Source: an uncultured Muribaculaceae bacterium
GTDB taxonomy: Bacteria > Bacteroidota > Bacteroidia > Bacteroidales > Muribaculaceae
DNA length: 64,000 bases
Direction: 5' to 3'
NCBI GenBank assembly: GCA_910578385.1
Contig: CAJTQV010000008.1
Location: 1-64,000 of the forward strand
The position numbers and the translations under genes were made by a program. A model generated the notes under the pieces. That model ran no database searches. It was given only the letters and a program-made list of their open reading frames with translations, and was not told the DNA's origin. Shown here piece by piece: positions 34,424 through 42,269 of the stretch. The first letter of the stretch is position 1, and each line of letters begins with the position of its first letter.

Positions 34424-35041
34424 TCAATTGTGTCCGTTGAAAGGTTCGACAGTTGCCTGCCCCTGCGCAGATATTCCGTCTCGCTTCAATACTTTTTTCA
34501 ATGTCTCGGCAATAACCTGAAGGTCTGTCTTGAGCGATATGTGATCCACATACCACACATCATACTCGAACTTCTTTTGCCATGATATGGCATTTCTTCC
34601 GTGGCACTGCGCCCACCCCGTTATCCCCGGACGCACCTCATGACGGCGAGCCTGCTCCGGCGAGTATAAAGGGAGATAGCGCACCAGCAACGGACGCGGG
34701 CCAATAAACGACATATCTCCCTTGAGAACATTCCAGAGCTGTGGAAGTTCATCGATTGAAGTCGAACGCACGAACCGGCCAACGCGTGTAAGCCTTTGCG
34801 CATCGGGCAACAGCTTGCCATCTGCATCCCGTTCATCGGTCATTGTCTTGAATTTGACAACCTTGAATATCTTGCCATTCTTTCCGGGGCGATCCTGTGT
34901 GAAAAATGCTCCGGCACCTTTGTTTGCCACATGAAGCCATGCGGTGACAGCTGCCAACGGAATGGCGAGAACTACCAGTGCGCAACCCGATACTGCGATA
35001 TCGGCCGCACGCTTTATGTAAGAGCTGTAGAATTTACCCAT
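34424..35041 (-). CDS. Initiating sugar-1-phosphate transferase (PglC/WcaJ-type, bacterial sugar transferase)
   Basis: 205 aa from ATG 35041 (MGKFYSSYIKRAADI); an in-frame start further upstream lies inside the previous gene. One hydrophobic re-entrant/membrane helix (about 13-35), then the catalytic part with 'FFTQDRPGKNGKIFKVVKFKTM', 'RSTSIDELPQLWNVLKGDMSFIGPRP' and 'VRPGITGWAQCHGRN'. It is the short PglC-like form. It puts the first sugar phosphate on undecaprenyl phosphate, most likely the bacillosamine- or FucNAc4N-type sugar made by the last two operon genes. Confidence 0.93.
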   Translation of the reverse strand: MGKFYSSYIKRAADIAVSGCALVVLAIPLAAVTAWLHVANKGAGAFFTQDRPGKNGKIFKVVKFKTMTDERDADGKLLPDAQRLTRVGRFVRSTSIDELPQLWNVLKGDMSFIGPRPLLVRYLPLYSPEQARRHEVRPGITGWAQCHGRNAISWQKKFEYDVWYVDHISLKTDLQVIAETLKKVLKRDGISAQGQATVEPFNGHN

Positions 35042-35921
35042 AGATTTTCTTGTGAGGGAAACCGGAGGAGGCTTCGGCGGCATCCTCCACTGTTATGAAC
35101 CTGTAGCTGTCGAGCAATGATGACAACCCCTCGAAACTGCGTTTGCGCCCGACATTGGATTTCATGTACCGGAGCACACGGTTTTTCAATGTGCCGGGTT
35201 GCTTGAAATACTTCTCGTATTGCTCGGCTGTCATCAGTTTTGACTTAAAATCGACAAGGTCGGCCAGATGGAAGTAGCACATCACGTATTGAGACCGTGA
35301 CATACGCGATTTTACAAACGACAGCGGCAGCAACCGGAAGTATCCACCGCCGGAGTAAGCGATCTTTTTCCCGATAAGTGGCAGCGGTTCGAGTGTGATG
35401 GGGAACTCGTTTATTGATGCTCCGCCACATTCAAGCACCACCGGACCGCAGGCTGTCCCGAACGACGGGAAACCGCCGAAATCCCGCACTCCGGGAAATA
35501 TCGAGGCATCGTTCTTTATGCCGCATGAAGCAAGCACCTCCAGAGCAGTCCTGTTCTTCTCTCCTATCGAGAAGGCCGGTGCACGGTAGCTCACCACCTC
35601 GCGTCCGGAACAATCCTGAAGAGCGGAGACAGCGTCGCGGGTGTCCCGCGCAAGTTGCTCCTCATTCATGGTGGTAAGCCATGTGTGGCGCAGCGAGTGA
35701 CAACCGATCTCATGTCCCTCGGCCGCGATTGATTTCACTACCTGGGGGAATTTACGCGCCATCTCGCCGACGCAGAAAAAGGTTGCACGCACCGAATGAC
35801 GGTCAAGCAATTCAAGCACACGGTCAAGCATCGCATCATATGCATCCAGTTTCCATTGCTCATTGCCACGGAAAACTTTCTCTATGTACCACTCCTCTAT
35901 GTCGAAACTAAGTATTTTCAT
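35034..35921 (-). CDS. Polysaccharide deacetylase (NodB homology)
   Basis: 295 aa with no signal peptide. NodB motifs: catalytic SFDIEEWY (D7), zinc-binding GHEIGCHSLRH (H-x3-H), and YRAPAFSIG. The form resembles the XrtA/PEP-CTERM-linked deacetylases found in exopolysaccharide operons. It would remove an N-acetyl group from an intermediate in the cytoplasm. If so, it frees an amine for the acyl or amide chemistry encoded by its neighbours. Overlaps the sugar transferase gene by 8 bases. Confidence 0.88.
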   Translation of the reverse strand: MKILSFDIEEWYIEKVFRGNEQWKLDAYDAMLDRVLELLDRHSVRATFFCVGEMARKFPQVVKSIAAEGHEIGCHSLRHTWLTTMNEEQLARDTRDAVSALQDCSGREVVSYRAPAFSIGEKNRTALEVLASCGIKNDASIFPGVRDFGGFPSFGTACGPVVLECGGASINEFPITLEPLPLIGKKIAYSGGGYFRLLPLSFVKSRMSRSQYVMCYFHLADLVDFKSKLMTAEQYEKYFKQPGTLKNRVLRYMKSNVGRKRSFEGLSSLLDSYRFITVEDAAEASSGFPHKKIYG

Positions 35922-35927
35922 CTATTG

Positions 35928-37067
35928 TTAGTCTGTCTTTTTGCGCAGCCGTCCGCCACGGAACTCAATCTTGTTGAAATTGGCAAGCAGTGAGCGCACC
36001 ATCGGTTTCCAGTCTCTGAATCCCCCTTCCTGATAGTAAATATCTTTTCCCCAGAACCTGAACCAGTTCGGGCGGCTTTTGAATCTGTCGGGCGACGACA
36101 TGAACCACATCATGTCGAGACCAAGATACCGGAGCGTCTTGCCGGGTGAATATGTGAAACTTTCAAGCGGCAATCCGAGAGCATCACGAGCTATGAGCGC
36201 GGGAAAATTGACACCCGATACCGCAGCCCCGCGCAAACTTGCCGGAACCCGAGGATTTATCTCAATAATACGGGGCTCACCATCTACGGTCTGCAATATG
36301 TCGAAGTCTGCAAAGCCTACATATCCTATCTCATTGAGAACTTTCATGGCAAGTTCCACCAATTCAGGAGCTTCAACTGTCCGGCACATCGATGAAGAAC
36401 CGCCCTGTAACGGATAATAACGGATTATCTCAAGCACGGCATGGTTCACGCACTTGCCCGAGACATCGCGGTAGACCATGACATTGAAATATGGTCGTCC
36501 ACCTTCGATAAACTCCTGCACATGACAAGAACCATATTTTGCCGTGACCTCAGCAACCTTGTCCACAAGTTTAGCAGGGTCGGTAACTTTGACGATGCCG
36601 CGGGCACCGACGGAATGATTCGGCTTTACCAACACAGGAAAAGAGAGCGCACGGACAGTATCTGCGTTCACAGCATCACCCTCTAATGTACGCGGATGGG
36701 GGAAACCCTTTCGCGCACACAAATCCATAAGGCGAAGTTTGTCGGCGGCGAGTTCAAGTTGTTGAAATCCAGGAACAGCCGCCACACATCCTGTCGTTTC
36801 AGAGATATTCTCCCTGTTCTCGCTGAGCATCGAGGCATAGACATCGCTCATCGGTATGGCGACATCAACTTTGTTGTCGCGTATAAACGACAACAATGGG
36901 GTTATGCCATCGTTGTATCTGCCATAACCCCTGAAATCGAGTGCTTTCGAGCTGAGGGAGTAGTCTCCCGGCGGTGCCCATAGTCCGGTTCTGAATCCCG
37001 CATCATGCAGGGAACGCGCCGCCGATACCGCCTGGAGTCCACCTCCGACTATCAGTACTGTCTTCAT
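35928..37067 (-). CDS. ATP-grasp carboxylate-amine ligase, copy 2
   Basis: 379 aa. A preATP-grasp Rossmann-like start (VLIVGGGLQAVSAARSL) is followed by the ATP-grasp domain: 'FPVLVKPNHSVGARGIVKV' (phosphate-binding loop), 'VQEFIEGG', and the metal motif 'RIIEINPRVPAS'. The family joins a carboxylate to an amine through an acyl phosphate. Substrates are unknown; in this setting an amino acid or hydroxy acid joined to an amino sugar is a reasonable guess. Starts 11 bases after the ketoacyl synthase gene. Confidence 0.87.
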   Translation of the reverse strand: MKTVLIVGGGLQAVSAARSLHDAGFRTGLWAPPGDYSLSSKALDFRGYGRYNDGITPLLSFIRDNKVDVAIPMSDVYASMLSENRENISETTGCVAAVPGFQQLELAADKLRLMDLCARKGFPHPRTLEGDAVNADTVRALSFPVLVKPNHSVGARGIVKVTDPAKLVDKVAEVTAKYGSCHVQEFIEGGRPYFNVMVYRDVSGKCVNHAVLEIIRYYPLQGGSSSMCRTVEAPELVELAMKVLNEIGYVGFADFDILQTVDGEPRIIEINPRVPASLRGAAVSGVNFPALIARDALGLPLESFTYSPGKTLRYLGLDMMWFMSSPDRFKSRPNWFRFWGKDIYYQEGGFRDWKPMVRSLLANFNKIEFRGGRLRKKTD

Positions 37068-37078
37068 CTCATGCCGTA

Positions 37079-38137
37079 TCAGATATATTGCACCTCAGGT
37101 ATAACCATCGGACCGACAGTGGCGCTCATCGTACCCCATGACAGGCCGAGGCCGAACGACGACATGAGCAGACGGCAAGAGCCTGCTGTAAGCCGGTCGC
37201 GCAGACGTGTAACCATCAGAGAGGGTATCGAAGCACCACCGAGATTACCGTATTCCTCGAGATTATACGGAACCTTGTCGAGGGGGAGTTTAAGTTTCTT
37301 TACCACCCGGTCAACGATCATTTTGTTAGCCTGGTGAATCAGGAAATAGTCCACATCTGTGTTGCGGTCTATACCTTCGTCGGCCATGAATTTATCTACC
37401 GACTTGGGCGGTTTGGAAATGGCGAACGAGAACACATTCATGCCGTTGATCATGGTGTGGATAGGCGCACGGACAATACCGTTGCCGAAGTCCTCCTCTA
37501 CAAACGACTCGGGTGTTGCCGGACGGCGGAAACCTCCGTGAGGGGTCATTAGTGCTTCGTAACCGCTTCCCATAGTGTGGAAATCAACAACTATCTCTCC
37601 GGCCGAGGGGTCATATTCGAGAGCCACAGCCGTACCGCAGTCGCCGAACAGTGGCACGCGGCTCTTATCCTTCATCGAGCCCATGCGCAGGGCTGTGTCA
37701 CCGATGAGCAACAGCGCACGCTTCACATTGCCCGTGGTAAGAAGATTGCTTCCTACGGTTATGGCATAGAGGCAACCGCAGCAGCCCATAGGCATGTCCA
37801 GACAGAATGTAGTGTCGGGAAGTCCCATGCGGTCCTGCAACAGACAGGAGGTAGGAGGTGTCTTGTAATCCCCCGTCACTGACTCGAATATCAGCACGTC
37901 TATGCTGTCACGCTCCCAGCCGAGTTCCTCAAGCAGCTTCTCGGCCGCTTTCTGGCACATGTCGGAGGCGCATACAGATTCATCTGCAATATGACGCCGC
38001 TTTATGCCGACTGTCTTGTTGAAAGTCTCGGCCTCTTCGGGCGTCATGATGTCAATGTCCTCTGTGGCCACGACATTCTCCGGGACACATGCCGACACGC
38101 CTGCAATCCGGACGTTATTGATTCTCCACTTAGCCAT
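37079..38137 (-). CDS. 3-oxoacyl-ACP synthase III (FabH-like)
   Basis: 352 aa thiolase fold. The catalytic triad is C119 (PMGCCGCLYAI), H268 (LIHQANKMI) and N298 (YGNLGGAS). KAS III enzymes condense an acyl-CoA starter with malonyl-ACP to give a 3-oxoacyl-ACP. The cysteine sits in a Cys-rich loop (three Cys in five residues), unlike the usual AACxGF of FabH, so the starter may differ from acetyl-CoA. The start codon overlaps the last base of the carrier protein gene. It is clearly not the housekeeping fabH, which lies with fatty-acid or ribosomal genes in other Bacteroidales. Confidence 0.9.
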   Translation of the reverse strand: MAKWRINNVRIAGVSACVPENVVATEDIDIMTPEEAETFNKTVGIKRRHIADESVCASDMCQKAAEKLLEELGWERDSIDVLIFESVTGDYKTPPTSCLLQDRMGLPDTTFCLDMPMGCCGCLYAITVGSNLLTTGNVKRALLLIGDTALRMGSMKDKSRVPLFGDCGTAVALEYDPSAGEIVVDFHTMGSGYEALMTPHGGFRRPATPESFVEEDFGNGIVRAPIHTMINGMNVFSFAISKPPKSVDKFMADEGIDRNTDVDYFLIHQANKMIVDRVVKKLKLPLDKVPYNLEEYGNLGGASIPSLMVTRLRDRLTAGSCRLLMSSFGLGLSWGTMSATVGPMVIPEVQYI

Positions 38138-38376
38138 CAGAATTCAATTCCCTGGTTAGCCACAATCTCCTTAGCGTTGGCATAGGAGGTAAATGCCATT
38201 ATATCCTCGGGATCAAGCATGATGTCGAACGCCTCCTCGGCCAGTGACACGAGGTTGAGCTGGTGAACCGAGTCCCACTGCTCCACGGTATCTTTTGAGA
38301 AACCGTCGCCGAGGGCATCGGCTGCGACACCGAATACTTCTGTAAAAATCCCGTTGAATTTATCTATATTGTTCAT
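38137..38376 (-). CDS. Acyl carrier protein-like protein, copy 2
   Basis: 79 aa from ATG 38376. Four-helix carrier-protein pattern with S36 in EQWDSVHQLNL as the 4'-phosphopantetheine site. The DSV-H motif differs from the DSL of fatty-acid ACP, which marks it as a dedicated carrier. It lies between the ANL ligase gene (24 bases upstream) and the ketoacyl synthase gene (1-base overlap), so it is probably loaded by the ligase and used by the synthase. Confidence 0.9.
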   Translation of the reverse strand: MNNIDKFNGIFTEVFGVAADALGDGFSKDTVEQWDSVHQLNLVSLAEEAFDIMLDPEDIMAFTSYANAKEIVANQGIEF

Positions 38377-38399
38377 AGTTCTAATACCGTTTATGTTAG

Positions 38400-39797
38400 T
38401 CAATCGTTTGGAAGTTTTGCATAGAGTATCTTGCCTGCCTCGTTCTTGGGAAGTACATCAATCGGACGTATGTCAATCACATTAGCCGGCAACTTCAAAG
38501 ACTTAAGCAGCACCGCAAGAGCTTTATCCTGCTGCGCGATGTCGGTAAGATACACTATCAGTCTGTCATCCGACCCTGTACATGCACACTCGCATGTCAC
38601 GGCCGATTTCAGTATGTGCTCGCACTCGTCGAGTCCGATGCGGTTCCCGAATATCTTGAGGAAGCGGCCCATGCGACCCTTTATGAAGTAGAAACCATCC
38701 TCATCGCGATATGCGATATCGCCCGTCGGCAGAAAACCGTTCCTTTCGTCGCCAAGGGCAAGATCCTCCCGGCACCGGGCATAGCCCATGGTCACGTTGC
38801 GGCCCCGGTAGCACATCTCGCCGGTAGCGGGAGACTCCTTTATCTCATTGCCTTCGGTATCGCGCAGGGAGAGTTCCCCGTTTGGAACGGCTATGCCGAT
38901 GCTGCCCATTTTTGAGATGGCATATTCTTCGGGTAGCCAGGCCATGCGGGCAGTGCCTTCAGACTGTCCGTAAGTCGCAACCCAGCGCTTGCCGTTGTCG
39001 CGACAGTATTCCGCGAATTTCAGATTGAGTTCGGTGGGCATCTTTCCTCCACCCTGCGTAAGCAGCGTAAGATCCGGGAGTTTCATGCGTGTGAACCGAA
39101 GTTTGTCGAGCACCTCGAAACTGAAGGGGACGCCTGTGAAACTTGTGGCATGTTCCTCCTTGAGAAATTTCCAGAAACCCGGATCTGTCATCTTGAGGTC
39201 GGTTATGAGTATCGTCGCGCCCACCTTGAGATGGCTGAAAACCATCGACAGTCCCATTGTATAATAGAGCGGGAGCACCATGAATGGACGGTCCTCCTTT
39301 GTCAGACGGAAGAAGGTAGAGATATTGAGAGCGGCCGCCTCGATATTGTCATATTTATGACGGACAAGTTTCGGGCTGCCTGTCGATCCTGACGTAGGCA
39401 GCATATGGCTTAGATCCTGATGGAGTTCACAGGCCGTCGCCCCTGTACGTTCGAGCACATAACCACGGTCTGCGGCAACTTCCTCACCGAATGATGTCCC
39501 CATATTTTCGGGGCGACATACGTATTGCGGAGAATAGGTGCTGACAAGAATGTCGAGCAATGCCTGCTCTGTATGTGCGTTGAGAATGAGGGGGACATTT
39601 CCTGAAAGCAGCGAGGCAATTACCCACGCTATGCCTCCGGTGTTGTTCTCCGTCAATATGAACATCAGACTTCTCTCCGGCAGAGACTCGCGCAGACGAC
39701 GGCTCAACGCGATAATCTCTCCATACGACAGAACGCCACCCGAGGAATCTCTGGCGGCGACAGTCTCCGGATTATGTCTGTCTAAATCAAGCAACAT
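38400..39797 (-). CDS. ANL superfamily adenylating enzyme (acyl-AMP/acyl-ACP ligase)
   Basis: 465 aa. Core motifs: A3 P-loop 'TSGSTGSPK', A5 'ATYGQSEGT', A7 'PTGDIAYRDEDGF', A8 hinge 'GRMGRFLKIFGNRIGLDECE' and A10 'NEAGKILYAKL'. The whole catalytic pair of domains is present but small. Such stand-alone enzymes activate a carboxylic acid with ATP and load a carrier protein, as DltA loads DltC. A carrier gene follows at once. Substrate unknown. Confidence 0.92.
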   Translation of the reverse strand: MLLDLDRHNPETVAARDSSGGVLSYGEIIALSRRLRESLPERSLMFILTENNTGGIAWVIASLLSGNVPLILNAHTEQALLDILVSTYSPQYVCRPENMGTSFGEEVAADRGYVLERTGATACELHQDLSHMLPTSGSTGSPKLVRHKYDNIEAAALNISTFFRLTKEDRPFMVLPLYYTMGLSMVFSHLKVGATILITDLKMTDPGFWKFLKEEHATSFTGVPFSFEVLDKLRFTRMKLPDLTLLTQGGGKMPTELNLKFAEYCRDNGKRWVATYGQSEGTARMAWLPEEYAISKMGSIGIAVPNGELSLRDTEGNEIKESPATGEMCYRGRNVTMGYARCREDLALGDERNGFLPTGDIAYRDEDGFYFIKGRMGRFLKIFGNRIGLDECEHILKSAVTCECACTGSDDRLIVYLTDIAQQDKALAVLLKSLKLPANVIDIRPIDVLPKNEAGKILYAKLPND

Positions 39798-39845
39798 AGT
39801 GTCTATGTATTTTCAAATAGTGCTGCCGGCTCGCAGCAGTCACTT

Positions 39846-40583
39846 TCAAATCGAGGCGCAACCGTCAACCCCGAGAATCTGACCGGAAATGTACGATGAG
39901 TTGTCTGAGGCGAGGAACGCGCATGCCCGGGCGATATCCTCGGGAGTTCCGAGACGTCCGAGCGCGATACGACCGATACGCGCGTCAATCTTGTCGCCCG
40001 ATGCCTCGTAAAGTTCCTCGAAGCGTTCGGTCTTCACGATACCGGGAGCAACTGCATTGACGCGGATTCCCTGAGGCGCAAGTTCCTTTGCCGCCGATTT
40101 AGTAAACGCGATTACGGCACCCTTTGTTGCAGAGTAGGCACTCTGACCTGCGGAGCCGAGCACGGCTGTGACAGAAGCTATATTTACTATTGAGCCCCCT
40201 CCGCTGCGGGCCATGATGCGCGAAACAAGCTGAGTCATCTCAATTACGGCTATGACGTTGACGCGGAACATAAGTTCTGTCTCGGCCCTGACAATCATTC
40301 CGATTTTTTTGTTGAAGACCACTCCGGCGTTATTCACAAGCACATCAATACGACCCTGCTCCTTCTTGACCTGCATCATCGCGGTCTTGACACCGGCGGC
40401 ATCAGTCACATCGAAATATAACGGATGGAATGCGGCGTTCCCGGCTGCAAGCTCATCCATGGAGCCTTCACGAAGGTCGCAGCCATAGACCACAGCCCCC
40501 TCTCTAAGGAGTTCCAGCGCTATGGCATGTCCGATGCCCTGCGCCGCACCCGTAACCACACAAACTTTATCTTTGAGCAACAT
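39846..40583 (-). CDS. SDR family oxidoreductase (FabG-like), second SDR
   Basis: 245 aa. NAD(P) motif TGAAQGIGHA, structural NNAG, catalytic S (NIASVTAVLGS) and Y-x3-K (YSATK). The 'GIRVNAVAPGIVKTERF' and C-terminal 'SSYISGQILGVDGCASI' are FabG-like. In this operon it may reduce a 3-oxoacyl group on a carrier protein to the 3-hydroxy form, the partner step to the ketoacyl synthase. It begins 66 bases after the first SDR gene. Confidence 0.9.
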   Translation of the reverse strand: MLLKDKVCVVTGAAQGIGHAIALELLREGAVVYGCDLREGSMDELAAGNAAFHPLYFDVTDAAGVKTAMMQVKKEQGRIDVLVNNAGVVFNKKIGMIVRAETELMFRVNVIAVIEMTQLVSRIMARSGGGSIVNIASVTAVLGSAGQSAYSATKGAVIAFTKSAAKELAPQGIRVNAVAPGIVKTERFEELYEASGDKIDARIGRIALGRLGTPEDIARACAFLASDNSSYISGQILGVDGCASI

Positions 40584-40649
40584 ATGTTAAGTTTCATTTA
40601 AGCCGGGCATATGCACCGGCTATATATCATGGAAGATTCCAAGGCAATC

Positions 40650-41405
40650 TCATACCAGACTACGGCCGCCATCAATCACCAGACTTGAGCCGGTCACCCA
40701 TGCGGCGGCATCCGACAACAGATACACTACGGCATGAGCCACCTCCTCGGGACGGCCATATCTCTTGAGAGGATATTTCTCCTTGTCGGCCTTCACTGCT
40801 TCTTCATCAGTGACACCGTTCATTATCAACGGAGTCTCCACGCGACCGGGATGAACCGAATTGCAACGTATAGACTTTGGCGCAAGCTCAAGGGCGGCAT
40901 ATTCCATAAAAGTGGTAAGAGCACTCTTTGAAGCCCCGTAAATCCCGTTTCCTACCGAAACATTGCCATGTCCGGAAATCGATGACATGAAAACGACAGA
41001 GGCTCCACGCGCCAGTTTTTTCTTCTTCACCAATTGTTTGAGAAGAAGAACAGGCGAGAAGCAGTTTATACCGAAGATATTTTCGATATCACCCCCGGAA
41101 TAGAACTGAAGCGGCTTCATCTTGTTTGTTCCGGCGTTAAGGACAAGACCGTCGATTTCGGGAAGTGAAGCTACCATGCTGTCAAGATTCTCTGTATCCG
41201 ACAGATCCTGCACCGCAATGACCGGTCTGCAACCATCGGCAAGCATGGAAGCCGTTTCCTCAAGAGCATCCCGGCGCCTGCCTACAAGCACACAACAAGC
41301 CGCACCTCCGGCAGAACAGGCCACTGCTGTCGCGCGGCCAATACCGGAAGATGCGCCTGTAATCAGGATTGTTTTCCCCTTGAGCGTATAGGGATCCTGA
41401 TTCAT
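40650..41405 (-). CDS. SDR family oxidoreductase, first SDR
   Basis: 251 aa. NAD(P) motif TGASSGIGRA, the NNAG-like element is LNAGTNK, catalytic S (MSSISGHGNV) and Y-x3-K (YGASK). The C terminus reads 'WVTGSSLVIDGGRSLV'. It is distinct from the second SDR (for example, LNAGTN in place of NNAGV), so the two are unlikely to be simple duplicates. It overlaps the preceding carrier protein gene by 4 bases (ATGA), which ties it to carrier-bound chemistry. Confidence 0.9.
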   Translation of the reverse strand: MNQDPYTLKGKTILITGASSGIGRATAVACSAGGAACCVLVGRRRDALEETASMLADGCRPVIAVQDLSDTENLDSMVASLPEIDGLVLNAGTNKMKPLQFYSGGDIENIFGINCFSPVLLLKQLVKKKKLARGASVVFMSSISGHGNVSVGNGIYGASKSALTTFMEYAALELAPKSIRCNSVHPGRVETPLIMNGVTDEEAVKADKEKYPLKRYGRPEEVAHAVVYLLSDAAAWVTGSSLVIDGGRSLV

Positions 41406-41626
41406 CTCTTGCTTTCTATGGCTTTGAATATGTCTCCTATTGTGCGGCTGCCGCGCATGTCGTCGGCATTGAGTGTTACTCCGTATTCCTCGTCGGCCAT
41501 GGCAATGACAGATAGACCTGCTATTGAATCCCAGTCATCAAGTCCGCGAAATTCAGTATCAGCACTCAGAGCAGATACATCAATATCGTCGAAAATCTCG
41601 GCAAACTTTACGATAAACTCTTCCAT
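41402..41626 (-). CDS. Acyl carrier protein-like protein, copy 1
   Basis: 74 aa from ATG 41626. Carrier-protein fold with S34 in LDDWDSIAGL as the phosphopantetheine site. It is different from copy 2 (DSI-A rather than DSV-H), so the operon has two dedicated carriers. Its start is 16 bases after the stop of the NeuD-type acyltransferase gene and its stop overlaps the first SDR gene. Confidence 0.9.
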   Translation of the reverse strand: MEEFIVKFAEIFDDIDVSALSADTEFRGLDDWDSIAGLSVIAMADEEYGVTLNADDMRGSRTIGDIFKAIESKR

Positions 41627-41642
41627 GTTATTTTTATATATT

Positions 41643-42269
41643 TTACAGTTTCTTTGCGGGCACACCGAAAACGGTCTGTCCCTCCTTGACGCTACGGATA
41701 ACGAAGCTGCAGGCGCCAACCTTCGCATGGTTTCCAACCGTAACCTTGTGATTGATTACGGCAGATGTGTGGATTGTCGTCTCATCCTTTATCGTAATAC
41801 CCCCCACACACGTTACGTGTGTGTCAAGACGATTGTATGATCCGATATGTGCGTCATGTCCTATAACGCTATAAGATTGAATCATATTGTAATCACCCAG
41901 CACACAATCGGGTCCTATTGTGGTAAAAGCTGCCACTATATTTCCTTTCCCCAACCGCACATTTGTACCGATTCTTGCTGTGGAGTGTATGAGATTGATA
42001 AATTCAGCACCTTTTGCAGCCAAAGCATCTATGCACTTGCGTCGCGATTCCCCACCTATGGAGAAGGTAAAGACATCGTCTGCATCAATTTCATAATCTG
42101 ATACTTTCCCAAGCACCGGAGGATAACCGTCAAAACCGTCGAGCGCGCTGAGGTCATCGTCTAAAAATCCTTTGATCTGAAACTCAGTTTTGAACCCAAG
42201 ACATTCAAGAGCAATGTTATACATTGTCCTTCCCATTCCTCCGGCACCAATTATCACAAGATTTTTCAT
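41643..42269 (-). CDS. NeuD/PglD family sugar O/N-acyltransferase (left-handed beta helix)
   Basis: 208 aa. N-terminal Rossmann-like part (LVIIGAGGMGRTMYN) followed by hexapeptide repeats (about 95-190; e.g. 'IGTNVRLGKGNIVAAFTTIGPD', 'IGSYNRLD', 'VTVGNHAKVGACSFV'). PglD and NeuD use acetyl-CoA to acylate UDP-amino sugars or sialic acid. LpxA and LpxD of the same fold use acyl-ACP. With a carrier protein gene immediately after it, this enzyme is a candidate for moving the carrier-borne acyl group onto the amino sugar; that is inference. Confidence 0.9.
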   Translation of the reverse strand: MKNLVIIGAGGMGRTMYNIALECLGFKTEFQIKGFLDDDLSALDGFDGYPPVLGKVSDYEIDADDVFTFSIGGESRRKCIDALAAKGAEFINLIHSTARIGTNVRLGKGNIVAAFTTIGPDCVLGDYNMIQSYSVIGHDAHIGSYNRLDTHVTCVGGITIKDETTIHTSAVINHKVTVGNHAKVGACSFVIRSVKEGQTVFGVPAKKL

